A stretch of 29,632 nt of DNA from WVXP01 sp964348095 (GTDB taxonomy: Bacteria; Desulfobacterota; BSN033; WVXP01): the NCBI GenBank assembly GCA_964348095.1, contig CAYGBK010000053.1, positions 1-29,632 of the forward strand, read 5' to 3'. The notes below the pieces were generated by a model that was not told the origin of the DNA, did not search any database, and saw nothing but the letters and a program-made list of their open reading frames with translations. Below are positions 15,654 through 23,271 of this stretch, one piece after another; position 1 is the first letter of the stretch, and every line of letters begins with the position of its first letter. A program made the position numbers and the translations under genes.

Positions 15654-16841
15654 ATGGATTTTGTATCCAGATTCATGGTCACGCGGTTTCTCGGTGCACC
15701 TGAAGAACCACTAAACCTAGAGAATCGGGCTCGGTATGCTATTTTCCAGGGCACTGTCAGTATTACTGGGAACATTGTCTTGGCAGTTTTGAAATTCATC
15801 TTCGGATGGTTGACGAATAGCATCGCCCTTCTCGCTGATGCCTTCCATACCGGATCAGATGTGTTGACCTCGGCCATCGTGATAATCGGCTTTAAAGTAG
15901 CGAAGCGGCCGGCGGATATCAAACACCCTTATGGCCATGGAAGAATTGAACCGATCGCGACTCTGATTATCGCTCTCCTCTTGATCTGGGCTGGGATCGA
16001 ATTCGCTCATGCTTCTTACGATCGCCTCCGAGACCCACCTCGCGTCGCGTGGAGCTCAGTGGCGTTCATCCTCATGATTGTCTCCACGGTTTTCAAGGAA
16101 TGGATGGCCAGGTTCGCACTGGCCATCGGCAAGATGATCGAGTCCGATCTGCTGAAAGCCGACGCGTGGCATCACAGAAGTGATGCTGGTGCGTCTGCAG
16201 TGGTGGCGGTTTCCTTGCTGGCTGCAGCTCTCGGCTACGAAAAAGTCGATTCGGTTTTTGGGTTTTGCGTAGCCGGGCTGATCATATACACCGGATTCGG
16301 TCTTTTGTGGTCGATGATCAACATTCTGCTGGGAGAGGCGCCGAGTCAGGATCTAGTCGATCGCATCATTAAGGCTGGCCTTTCAATAAGAGGGGTAGAG
16401 CACGTTCACGACATAAACGTCCATGATTATGGCCACCGGAGGGTGGTCTCTCTCCACGTTGTCATCCCCGGTGAACTCGAAACAGCTCGATCCCATCACC
16501 TGGCGAAGTTAGTGGAAAAAGCCGTCGGTGAGTCAGTGGACGCTTCGGCAGTTGTTCATGTCGACCCGTCCAGTTCCTCCCGATTGCGGCCAAGCAGAGA
16601 GATCGTGGAAGAGACCCTAAGTGAGATCATCAAGGCCCATTCAGCGATACTGCGTGTAGAAGGCTTGACGGTGAATCAATTACAAAAGACTCCCATGATT
16701 GAATTCAACATCGTCATGCAGGGGAGACTGAGCCTGGAAGAGGCGCACGAGATCGGTCGTCACGTTGCCGAGGATCTAAGAAGATCTATTGAAGATTGTG
16801 ATGTCAATTTTCACATCGAACCGGCACCAGGCTCCGGATGA
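15654..16841 (+). CDS. Cation diffusion facilitator transporter with a duplicated C-terminal domain
   Basis: A 395-residue CDF-family metal/proton antiporter of the inner membrane. Six hydrophobic helices lie in residues 30-225. The metal site is H65-D69 in ADAFHTGSD (helix 2) and H173-D177 in DAWHHRSD (helix 5), the arrangement linked to zinc-type transport. HPYGHGRIEP follows helix 2, as expected. Most CDF proteins have about 300 residues with one cytoplasmic domain; this one seems to have two: about 232-304, ending VVHVDPS, and about 314-390, ending NFHIEPA. Both show the same helix-strand pattern. GGAGAGG precedes the ATG. It is transcribed alone, divergent from the CoA transferase. Zn, Fe, Mn or Co could be the substrate. 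Confidence 0.93.
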   Translation: MDFVSRFMVTRFLGAPEEPLNLENRARYAIFQGTVSITGNIVLAVLKFIFGWLTNSIALLADAFHTGSDVLTSAIVIIGFKVAKRPADIKHPYGHGRIEPIATLIIALLLIWAGIEFAHASYDRLRDPPRVAWSSVAFILMIVSTVFKEWMARFALAIGKMIESDLLKADAWHHRSDAGASAVVAVSLLAAALGYEKVDSVFGFCVAGLIIYTGFGLLWSMINILLGEAPSQDLVDRIIKAGLSIRGVEHVHDINVHDYGHRRVVSLHVVIPGELETARSHHLAKLVEKAVGESVDASAVVHVDPSSSSRLRPSREIVEETLSEIIKAHSAILRVEGLTVNQLQKTPMIEFNIVMQGRLSLEEAHEIGRHVAEDLRRSIEDCDVNFHIEPAPGSG

Positions 16842-16904
16842 GCAGTAGCCAGTCTCGTCAAGGGGTTATTTTTGAAGTGGGAGAAGATGGTGACGGGGCA
16901 CCCA

Positions 16905-17156
16905 TCACACGAGACCAATCCATTCGGTCTTCAGCGGGGTCTGATATCGTGACACGTTTACTATTTCTTTGTTTGACTCGTGGCACCGTGGACAGATTCG
17001 ATTGAACCTTCCAGTTGCTAGAAACCCTCGATCACACTTAAGGCAACTCTTCCTGGTTATTTGGAGACCTTCTCTGTTTTTTGCCCGGCGATGGGCTAAA
17101 CAGTACCCGGTCTTATTGTTGCGTCTCAGATTTATACCGCAAGCCGCGCACTCCAT
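16905..17156 (-). CDS. Small protein with two zinc-ribbon motifs
   Basis: An 83-residue protein. The first zinc site is C3, C6, C19, H22 (CAACG ... YCLAH), the second C38, C41, C55, C58 (CLKC ... ICPRCH). Between and after them are basic residues. It looks like a small nucleic-acid- or protein-binding adaptor; I do not recognise a named family. AAGGAG lies six bases before the ATG, which supports a real gene. It starts 26 bases after the downstream PilZ gene and is probably the third gene of that set. The second motif resembles short zinc-finger proteins common in Proteobacteria. Confidence 0.75.
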   Translation of the reverse strand: MECAACGINLRRNNKTGYCLAHRRAKNREGLQITRKSCLKCDRGFLATGRFNRICPRCHESNKEIVNVSRYQTPLKTEWIGLV

Positions 17157-17182
17157 TGTCGTCTCCTTGTTTTGATGTTCTC

Positions 17183-17524
17183 CTAAGGCGTCAATGCCTC
17201 CTGTTCCATGATTGAAGAAATGTAATCTCCCAGGTAGGTTCTGTCCTGGGTTGACATTTCTTCAAATCGGACCCCGGCTGTTAGTCTTTCATTGGGGGAC
17301 CTGAACACATGGACCACCGTTCCCCTGCATCTGATCACCTGCGGATAAATGGCAATAGAGATTCCAAGATCCTCACCAGAAATCAGGCCGTAAGGCGTTA
17401 CCAGTTTGGTGCCTCCCATGCTGAGGTCAACAGTCGTAGCAACCCTTGGCCGCGGAGAGATATCGGGGAAATAAAGGACAGGATGGGAAACCTCAATTCT
17501 CGGGTGCCTCCGCCTTTCAATCAT
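17183..17524 (-). CDS. PilZ-domain protein (intact c-di-GMP motifs)
   Basis: A 113-residue single-domain PilZ protein. RRHPR (5-9) supplies the RxxxR motif and DLSMGG (33-38) supplies the DxSxxG motif that together bind cyclic di-GMP. The C-terminal VRFEEMSTQDRTYLGDYISSI is the usual closing strand and helix. I chose the ATG at 17524: it lies 19 bases after the upstream PilZ stop codon with AAGG upstream. The frame stays open to a GTG at 17590, which would overlap the neighbour. It may act as a c-di-GMP-dependent adaptor for motility or polysaccharide export. The partner is unknown. Confidence 0.88.
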   Translation of the reverse strand: MIERRRHPRIEVSHPVLYFPDISPRPRVATTVDLSMGGTKLVTPYGLISGEDLGISIAIYPQVIRCRGTVVHVFRSPNERLTAGVRFEEMSTQDRTYLGDYISSIMEQEALTP

Positions 17525-17543
17525 GGGTTGGCCTTTGCGGCCA

Positions 17544-17993
17544 TTAGATTCCGCTGGATGCTCCATACCGGTGCCCTGCCTTTTGTCCACAGTGAATCAT
17601 CAATCGCCTTGGCTCGCACTTCAGAGAGCTGAGATAATCCTCCAATAAGCTCCGATCTGGGTCTGAAATTTCGATAAACTGAACGCCTGAGACATTTCCC
17701 TCATGGGGGTCGAATTGACTGTACACGATTCGACTTTCCAAGGAAATGGACCTCTGGCCCAGCACAACCTTCGAAGCCAGTCGTTCATTCCCGGGAATGA
17801 CACTGTTTGTCTTTATCTTCATTCCTCCTAATCCCAGGTCTACTGTGAGCGTCAGGAAGTTCTTCCCCTGAAAATGATAAGACACGATCTTCTGGACAGG
17901 ATATCTCGGATGGCTCCGCCGCATGGGCAAAAAAAGTACCACATCAGGGGACGATAGAGGTATTGGCCTATATGAAACAGGAGCGACATTCAT
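17544..17993 (-). CDS. PilZ-domain protein with a degenerate second motif
   Basis: A 149-residue PilZ-like protein. The RxxxR motif is present as RSHPR (26-30), but the second motif reads DLGLGG (52-57): the serine of DxSxxG is replaced by G54. The closing region VQFIEISDPDRSLLEDYLSSL matches its neighbour, which suggests an old duplication. I chose the ATG at 17993 (NVAPVSYRPIP) with AGGGAAG upstream; the frame stays open to 18035. It may bind c-di-GMP weakly or not at all and could instead regulate or pair with the downstream PilZ protein. No clear promoter was found. Confidence 0.82.
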   Translation of the reverse strand: MNVAPVSYRPIPLSSPDVVLFLPMRRSHPRYPVQKIVSYHFQGKNFLTLTVDLGLGGMKIKTNSVIPGNERLASKVVLGQRSISLESRIVYSQFDPHEGNVSGVQFIEISDPDRSLLEDYLSSLKCEPRRLMIHCGQKAGHRYGASSGI

Positions 17994-18451
17994 TACGGGT
18001 TCTTCCCTCTGTTCCCTCTGATTGCGTAGGAGCAATAAAAGTGCCAGGACCGGTGCTCGGATTCGTCGAAGAATTACCGGTTTAATATCAATACCTTCGG
18101 CGTCAGAACGCGACTATTCCTCATCTAAAGTTGAAAGGTATTGCGTTGTGAGCCTTTTCAATAAGGAAATCAAAATTACAAAGATGTGATTATTCATCGA
18201 CATCATTGACCCTGAGATCATTGGACGAGAAGCGGGCAGGGAGTCCGGGATCTAGAAAACTCACGGTTCCCTGATCGGTTCTAAAGGAAGACAGTGCGCT
18301 CACATGGATGACTATCGAGGTCGGGGAGATCAATGACGCTCAAATTCTCAACGGGTGGGTTTTTGGGCGCCGAACAATCACAGAAGCAGTCTTGCAAAGG
18401 ACCGACTCTTCTGATCGAGAAATGAGGTGAGGCATGGTGTTAAGGAAAGGG
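17994..18451. other. Gene-free gap upstream of the PilZ genes
   Basis: About 450 bases with no gene I can support. A 40-codon plus-strand frame at 18308-18430 has no ribosome site and no family resemblance. The gap must contain the promoter of the PilZ genes, but no convincing -35/-10 pair stands out. Confidence 0.5.
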
Positions 18452-18482
18452 AAAAAAACTCGGCAACGATGGTGGCCGAGTT
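18452..18482 (-). terminator. Rho-independent terminator of rpoH-fmdB
   Basis: On the minus strand AACTCGGC and GCCGAGTT form a perfect eight-base-pair stem with a ten-base loop, directly followed by a run of T (bases 18458 to 18452). It lies about 65 bases after the fmdB stop codon, where the rpoH-fmdB transcript should end. Confidence 0.85.
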
Positions 18483-18547
18483 CCTGAAAGCAGAACCATT
18501 GTCGAAGAAGTATTCCCTAAACCCGGTATGAACACAAACAGATGAAA

Positions 18548-18844
18548 TCAGGATTTCTGGGCAGAGGTTTTGGTTTCTTTCTCTTTGGCGGGACTCGATT
18601 CTTTGGTTTTTTTGTCGCTTGATTCTTTGGGCTTTTTATCGCTCGATATTTCCTTTTTTCGGCTTTCAGAAGGGTAATCGTTGACGTAGAAGCCGGATCC
18701 TTTCAGAATGAAATTAGACGGGGAGAGAATCTTCCTTGCCTCACCTAAACATTTTGGACATCCGTCTCGATAGGTTTCGTCGATACGGTGGAAGATCTCG
18801 AAGATCTCATTGCATTTTGTGCATTGATACTCGTAAACGGGCAT
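18548..18844 (-). CDS. FmdB-family zinc-ribbon protein
   Basis: A 98-residue protein that starts PVYEYQCTKCNEIFEI, the standard FmdB/Cxxc_CxxC_SSSS signature. The zinc ligands are C8, C11, C29 and C32. The region GEARKILSPSNFILKGSGFYVNDYP completes the conserved domain. From about residue 65 it continues as a low-complexity tail of lysine, serine, glutamate and threonine with a repeated SSDKKxKE unit, likely disordered. The family is named after a putative regulator of amidase and formamidase expression, but its function is not firmly known. GGAGAG precedes the ATG. It starts 36 bases after rpoH and precedes a terminator, so it belongs to the heat-shock transcript. Confidence 0.9.
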   Translation of the reverse strand: MPVYEYQCTKCNEIFEIFHRIDETYRDGCPKCLGEARKILSPSNFILKGSGFYVNDYPSESRKKEISSDKKPKESSDKKTKESSPAKEKETKTSAQKS

Positions 18845-18880
18845 TTTGACTCTCCACTACCGCTATCTCATGGAATCGTT

Positions 18881-19726
18881 TCAGCTGAAATATCCTGATC
18901 TTAACTCGGTTTTGAGCTTCTTGAGAGCCTCGGTTTCAATCTGCCGGATCCTCTCACGGGAAAGGCTGAGGGAATCCCCCACCTCCTGGAGTGTCGCCGG
19001 TTCGTGGGTCATGATTCTTCTTTGTATGACGTATTTTTCCTTTGTGCTCAGGCACCCGAGGGCGCGGGAGATCTCTTGCCTTCTATGTTCCTCTTCCTCC
19101 ATCTCACCGAGGAGCTCCTCTTGATTGGGTCGGTCGTCGGCCAACAGGTCAAGATGGGTGATGTGACGGTCTTCGGCGAGGGTACAATCCAAAGAGAAGT
19201 CTCTAAGGCTCATTCGTTGTTCCATTTCAGCGATTTCATGGTCCTTCACATCCAGAGCTTTTGCAAGAGCCTGAACATCGTCCTTGTTGCATGTCGTGGT
19301 CCTTATCGTTCTTTTCGTTTTTCCAAGGGTATAGAAAAGCCTTTTCTGGGTCTGGGTGGTGCCGATTTTTACCAAACTCCACGTCTTGATGATGAAGTTT
19401 TTGATATATGCTCGAATCCACCAAACGGCGTATGAGATTAGCCTGTATCCTCTATAGGGGTTGAACTTTTTCACCGCCATCATCAACCCGATGTTCCCTT
19501 CCTGAATAAGATCCAGGAGTTTCACCCCATAGGACCTGTATTCAAGGGCCACTTTGACAACAAAACGAAGATTCGAGGTGATCAGCTCGTGGGCAGCCTC
19601 AATATCGCCCTTTTCCCTGTAACGGACAGCAAGCTCAAATTCGTCGGTGGGGTTCAAGAGAGGAAATTTGTCTATTTGGTTTAAATATAGATCAAGTGAG
19701 TTCGTAATAACCGGTAGGTTTTGCAT
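18881..19726 (-). CDS. rpoH: RNA polymerase sigma-32 factor RpoH
   Basis: A 281-residue sigma-70-family factor of the heat-shock type. Region 2 is at about 50-120: SNLRFVVKVALEYRSYG, LDLIQEGNIGLMMAVKKFNP, then YAVWWIRAYIKNFII. The RpoH box QKRLFYTLG (127-135) identifies the sigma-32 subgroup. Region 4.2 with its helix-turn-helix is ATLQEVGDSLSLSRERIRQIETEALKKLK near the C-terminus. It directs polymerase to chaperone and protease genes. A strong promoter and a perfect CIRCE operator lie upstream, so HrcA is the likely repressor. It is co-transcribed with fmdB. Confidence 0.95.
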   Translation of the reverse strand: MQNLPVITNSLDLYLNQIDKFPLLNPTDEFELAVRYREKGDIEAAHELITSNLRFVVKVALEYRSYGVKLLDLIQEGNIGLMMAVKKFNPYRGYRLISYAVWWIRAYIKNFIIKTWSLVKIGTTQTQKRLFYTLGKTKRTIRTTTCNKDDVQALAKALDVKDHEIAEMEQRMSLRDFSLDCTLAEDRHITHLDLLADDRPNQEELLGEMEEEEHRRQEISRALGCLSTKEKYVIQRRIMTHEPATLQEVGDSLSLSRERIRQIETEALKKLKTELRSGYFS

Positions 19727-19773
19727 GGTTCTTTACTCTCCCGCACAGCCGAGGTTGAATCTAAAACTAAAAG

Positions 19774-19802
19774 ATTAGCACTCAGCTTAGCTGAGTGCTA
19801 AT
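19774..19802 (-). promoter_or_regulatory. CIRCE operator (HrcA binding site) upstream of rpoH
   Basis: TTAGCACTC, nine bases, then GAGTGCTAA (19775-19801) is an exact match to the CIRCE consensus. The symmetry extends through the spacer to 13-base arms around a TTA centre. It sits just downstream of the -10 box and covers the expected transcript start, so bound HrcA should block initiation. HrcA itself is not in the window. Confidence 0.95.
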
Positions 19803-19805
19803 AGA

Positions 19806-19834
19806 TTTATAACAACAAAACTTTTTCTTTTCAA
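19806..19834 (-). promoter_or_regulatory. Sigma-70 promoter of rpoH
   Basis: On the minus strand TTGAAA (19829-19834) and TATAAA (19806-19811) are separated by exactly 17 bases, and TGT precedes the -10 as an extended element. The expected start, near 19799, falls inside the CIRCE palindrome, giving a leader of about 70 bases. Confidence 0.75.
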
Positions 19835-19950
19835 CCCTTATTTTTATCTAGTTCTTAAAAGTCGTGAAGACTTTGGCCCCGATGATGGACATATTCCGTG
19901 AATGGGTCAGGTACATCGTTTTTTGCCGATTACGTCCGAGATAGGACCTC

Positions 19951-21138
19951 TTATATTACCCCTTCGGTTCGCATCGTTTCAATCGCCTCCGAGCTATAGC
20001 CTAGTTCTCTCAGGACCTCTTCGGTATGCTGTCCCTTAAGGGGAGGGGGGAGCCTCAGATGTCCAGGTGTTCGACTGAGTTTGGCTGGAAACCCGAGAGT
20101 CTTCATTTTGCCGACGGTGGGATGGTCCATCTCTAGAAGCATCTTCTGGTGAATCACCTGGGGGTCTCGAAAAACCTCATCCACATGAAGAATCGGGCCG
20201 TTAGCAACACCGGCCTGATCGAAGATTTTCTCCCATTCCTTACTGGTCTTTTCAGCTAGCTTCTCCTCGATCAGATGGGTCAATTCCGACCGGTTTGCAA
20301 CACGATCGGCCACCGTGAGAAATCGTGCCTCTTTTGTCAGATGTTCGAGCCCTGTGGCCTTAGCCAACCGTTCCCACATGGCCTGGTTGCCCGCGGCTAT
20401 GTTCATATACCCGTCTTTGGTCTTGAAGGTTCCGTACGGTGACATCATGGCGTGATCGTTGCCCTGGGGGTCAGGTCTCTCGCCGGTCCCGAAATACTTA
20501 GCCGCTTGAAAACCGAGGACGGCGACCAATCCCTCCAGAAGAGAAGATTCCACCCGTTGGCCTTCTCCAGATTTTTCCCTCTCGATAAGGGCCAGAAGGA
20601 TCCCAAGGGCAGCGAAAATTCCACCCAATGAATCGCCGATTGCCACGCCGACTCGAACGGGACCGGTATCTTTCCATCCAGTCACACTGGCAAGACCCGA
20701 CATCCCCTGGGCAATTGGGTCGAACCCCGGCCTGTTCTCATATGGACCGCTCTGTCCATAGCCAGATACGCTAGCGTAGATCAGTTTGGGGTTACTCCCT
20801 TTGAGATCATCGTAGTCGATCTTCAACTTCCGCTTAACATTCGGCCTGAAGCTTTCGATGACGACGTCTGCCGTGGTGGCAAGTTTCTTGAGAACCTCCG
20901 TTCCCTTGTCGGTTCGAAGATTGAGCGTCATGCATCTTTTGTTGCGATTGTTCAGGAGAAAGTAATAGCTTTCACCCTTCACGAAGGGCGGACCGAAGTC
21001 CCTCAGCATGTCCCCAGTCCCCGGTGGCTCGATCTTCAAAACATCCGCTCCAAAGTCTGCCAGAAACTGCGTACAGGAGGGCCCAGCCATTGCTGCAGTG
21101 AGATCAACGATCTTGATTCCCTCAAGGGGTAAACTCAT
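19951..21138 (-). CDS. Class III CoA transferase (CaiB/BaiF family), second copy
   Basis: A 395-residue CoA transferase. The catalytic aspartate is D169 in VGVAIGDSLGG, the same number as in formyl-CoA transferase. Other conserved parts are GPSCTQFLADFGADVLKIEPPGTGD (19-43), NRNKRCMTLNL, SVSGYGQSGPYENRPGFD and the C-terminal FPAKLSRTPG. It is closer to the common L-carnitine/succinyl-CoA type branch than the copy at 14060, which has lost several of these segments. It stands alone between rpoH and a gene-free gap, so its acid substrate cannot be inferred from neighbours. AGGAGA lies about nine bases before the ATG. Confidence 0.93.
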   Translation of the reverse strand: MSLPLEGIKIVDLTAAMAGPSCTQFLADFGADVLKIEPPGTGDMLRDFGPPFVKGESYYFLLNNRNKRCMTLNLRTDKGTEVLKKLATTADVVIESFRPNVKRKLKIDYDDLKGSNPKLIYASVSGYGQSGPYENRPGFDPIAQGMSGLASVTGWKDTGPVRVGVAIGDSLGGIFAALGILLALIEREKSGEGQRVESSLLEGLVAVLGFQAAKYFGTGERPDPQGNDHAMMSPYGTFKTKDGYMNIAAGNQAMWERLAKATGLEHLTKEARFLTVADRVANRSELTHLIEEKLAEKTSKEWEKIFDQAGVANGPILHVDEVFRDPQVIHQKMLLEMDHPTVGKMKTLGFPAKLSRTPGHLRLPPPLKGQHTEEVLRELGYSSEAIETMRTEGVI

Positions 21139-21187
21139 CTTTCGATTCTCCTATTCTAGGTTATGGGACCAGAACAAAATCCTCCGT

Positions 21188-21217
21188 ATTACTTACATAT
21201 GATAGGGGCTTTGTCAA
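21188..21217 (-). promoter_or_regulatory. Candidate sigma-70 promoter of the second CoA transferase
   Basis: On the minus strand a perfect TTGACA (21212-21217) is followed after 18 bases by AGTAAT (21188-21193), a four-of-six match to the -10 consensus. The expected leader is about 45 bases long. Confidence 0.4.
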
Positions 21218-21229
21218 CCGACCCTTCAG

Positions 21230-21743
21230 GAACAGGTCAGAGGGCCAAAGAGGGTTAACATGGAAAACCAACATAGAGGGGTTCCCTGAGTTTTCAGAAA
21301 AGGAAATTTCTAACGGCCACATGGTTCAAAGCAATGGGAGGGGGCCGTTTCCCAAATCCTTTAGAACGCTCTGACAATGATCTTATAAGAGCAATTCACC
21401 GGAAAGCGGGAAAGGACTTTCTGAGCGTCAGTCAAGATTTTTTCGCTAACAATATCCTAGCACACTGGACCTCTCCACAATTTCTCACAGAGCACACAGA
21501 GCCTCAGAGGGAACGTCCTCTGGATTGGCGAGAGGCCAATCCAGAGGAGATGACTTGGCCTAATTTTTCCTCTCAAGAAATTAGCCCAAAACCCTGGTCC
21601 ATCAGTTTTCTCACTCTGCGAACTCTGAGAGCTCGAGCGATCCTGAGCAGGGCCGAAGGGGAGCGGGCGAGAGAAGCTGGTGCTTTCATGGAAGCCCGCT
21701 CTCACCTATCCTTCCTCCTTTTTCCTTTTTGCCTGAAAACTTC
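21230..21743. other. Gene-free gap with a multi-hairpin repeat element
   Basis: About 500 bases with no convincing gene: the frames open on both strands have no ribosome site and are rich in repeat-derived residues. From about 21480 to 21640 there is a structured element. On the plus strand CACAGAG and CAGAG words (21486-21510) face CTCTG words (21615-21632). Between them CCTCTGGATTGGC (21517-21529) and GCCAATCCAGAGG (21535-21547) form a perfect 13-base-pair hairpin with a five-base loop. CTAATTT and AAATTAG form a further short stem near 21562-21586. It looks like a small non-coding repeat. Confidence 0.5.
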
Positions 21744-21773
21744 TTGAATCCAAGGGGGGTTGGCATATAGAAT
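21744..21773 (+). promoter_or_regulatory. Candidate promoter for the small membrane/zinc-ribbon genes
   Basis: TTGAAT (21744-21749) and TAGAAT (21768-21773) are 18 bases apart. The -10 matches five of six consensus bases. It lies about 75 bases upstream of the small membrane protein start. Confidence 0.35.
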
Positions 21774-21847
21774 AGTCTGTCTGCAATAAGAACTTGGCGG
21801 GACAATCCAGCGTTAGAATCCGTGCCAAGTGAAGTGGGGTCCATCTG

Positions 21848-22000
21848 ATGAGAAAAAACCTCAAATGGATCGTCATCGGTCTAATCCTCGCTTTTACCAT
21901 AGGAATCGAGGTGGTCAAAGGAGGAGAGAAGCTACCCTGGGCGATCATTTTTGCCGCTGTGGTAGTTTTCTTCGTCCATTCTTTGTGGAGGGGAAAATAG
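21848..22000 (+). CDS. Small two-helix membrane protein, 50 residues
   Basis: An ATG-started frame of 50 codons. It reads as a short basic start (RKNLK), a hydrophobic helix (WIVIGLILAFTIGIEVV), a polar turn (KGGEKLP) and a second helix (WAIIFAAVVVFFVHSLW) ending RGK. The charge pattern fits an inner-membrane hairpin with both ends in the cytoplasm. A GTGGGG stretch about ten bases upstream could be the ribosome site. It lies 30 bases before the zinc-ribbon gene on the same strand. I do not recognise a family. It might instead be a remnant, but the clean hydrophobic-polar-hydrophobic pattern argues for a real gene. Confidence 0.55.
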   Translation: MRKNLKWIVIGLILAFTIGIEVVKGGEKLPWAIIFAAVVVFFVHSLWRGK

Positions 22001-22030
22001 GCCCCATGTTGCGAAGGATAGGGGGACGGC

Positions 22031-22540
22031 TTGGAAGGGCGATGCTCGAAATGTGGAACCTCGTGTGAGCCGGGAGATATGTTTTGCAGGAAATGCGGTG
22101 CCAGTGTGAGATCAATTCCGGCGGTTGAGGATCGAAACCGTCCTTTTGAGATGGACGTTCTCACCCTTTTCAAAACTCTGAGAGAATTTCGGGCATGGAT
22201 CGATCAGAGCAAGAGAAAGAGAGTACGTTTCATGCGCGGCTACAAAGAGAAAATCGAGAAAGGGATAGCTCCAAAGATAGGGGAATTTCGTGATAAATAC
22301 GGGAAAACCCAAGAAGGCAGCTCGCCCCTTTTTGATCTCATCCTTGATACATTTTACGCCCTTAGAGGTCCGGTTAGGCTTATGGAAACAGAACTCAGAC
22401 CATCGGTCGGAATGGGCGTTTTTCTTGAACGATGGATGATGGCAAGTGCGGTTGAAAGCTATCTGAAAGAATGTTGTCACGAAGCCGATCGACATCTGGA
22501 CGAGTTAGAAAAGGAGATAGAATCGGGCTCAGGGGGCTAG
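22031..22540 (+). CDS. Zinc-ribbon protein with a helical C-terminal domain, function unknown
   Basis: A 169-residue protein with a probable TTG start preceded by AGGGGGA. The N-terminus is a rubredoxin-like zinc ribbon with C5, C8, C19 and C22 (CSKCG ... FCRKCG). After a linker, residues 35-165 are mostly helical and charged (for example EFRAWIDQSKRKRVRFMRGYKEKIEKG and LKECCHEADRHLDELEKEIE). Zinc ribbons of this kind often sit at the start of bacterial membrane or adaptor proteins. No family is recognised for the helical part. It lies between a small membrane protein and a second membrane protein, all on the plus strand. Confidence 0.72.
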   Translation: MEGRCSKCGTSCEPGDMFCRKCGASVRSIPAVEDRNRPFEMDVLTLFKTLREFRAWIDQSKRKRVRFMRGYKEKIEKGIAPKIGEFRDKYGKTQEGSSPLFDLILDTFYALRGPVRLMETELRPSVGMGVFLERWMMASAVESYLKECCHEADRHLDELEKEIESGSGG

Positions 22541-22721
22541 GGCTGACGGAATTAAGATCTTCGCTCGCTGAGGGTGGAGGCCCGCGTCGCTGCCGCTTCG
22601 TTTGAGGTGTGAGGCATTAAGTTTTCTGCCTCCAGACCGGCAGAGTCGATCATCGAACCTAATGCGAGGGAGTGGGGCACTTATCCGACTCCTGAGTTCT
22701 GTCTTTTGCTGACGGGTTGGC

Positions 22722-23225
22722 ATGGAAGTTATCGAAAAAGACAAAACGATCTTTATTCACGGAGGCAAACCGTTTCCGATCAGAAAAATCCTAATCGATG
22801 GGTGCGGAGTCCTTGTTCTCGTGTGGGGGGTTTTTGCCTTTCTCGTCTTCTTCTCCGGCCGGTCTGGACGAGACATTTTTCCGTATTTCGTCGCGATCTC
22901 ATTACTCCTCCTCGTCCCCATGCTTCTTGGCATTTTGATTCGGCAGTCTCGTTACCATAGAAGGATTCTCTTCGACGGAGAGAAAGAAATCCTCTTCCTA
23001 AGGGGATTATGGCGTGTGTGGCAAGTTCCCTTTGATCAGGTCAGAGAGTTTCAAATCGACAAGTATCGGCTGAAGAGAGACATTTTTCTCTACCGACTCA
23101 ACGTTGTCCTCCACTCAGGAAAGACTCTCAGACTGGTTCACGATGTCCCCGACAGAGACGTGCTCGGTTCTCTGGGTAATAAAGTTGGGGAATTGGTGAG
23201 AAAACCCCTCAAGAAGGGTCCCTAA
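22722..23225 (+). CDS. Membrane protein with two helices and a cytoplasmic domain, function unknown
   Basis: A 167-residue protein. Two hydrophobic helices lie at about 25-46 (ILIDGCGVLVLVWGVFAFLVFF) and 54-73 (YFVAISLLLLVPMLLGILIR), joined by a short loop RSGRD. Residues 75-160 are a soluble domain with alternating strands (RILFDGEKEILFLRGLWRVWQVPFDQVREFQI, YRLNVVLHSGKTLRLVHDV), which resembles a small PH-like fold. The ribosome site is weak. It may form a unit with the two upstream plus-strand genes, although a 181-base gap separates them. I cannot assign a role. Confidence 0.68.
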   Translation: MEVIEKDKTIFIHGGKPFPIRKILIDGCGVLVLVWGVFAFLVFFSGRSGRDIFPYFVAISLLLLVPMLLGILIRQSRYHRRILFDGEKEILFLRGLWRVWQVPFDQVREFQIDKYRLKRDIFLYRLNVVLHSGKTLRLVHDVPDRDVLGSLGNKVGELVRKPLKKGP

Positions 23226-23271
23226 ATGAGAGTGATGAAACAATTGAGTCATCCCTCATTCTCATGGTTCC

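Noticed and set aside
18308..18430. A 40-codon plus-strand frame in the gap upstream of the PilZ genes
   Set aside because: No ribosome site or promoter, short, and no family resemblance; chance frames of this length are common.
21334..21747. A 137-codon plus-strand frame and an opposite 82-codon frame
   Set aside because: No ribosome site, no family resemblance, and the frames run through inverted repeats and CAGAG/CTCTG words, so they read as translated repeat sequence.
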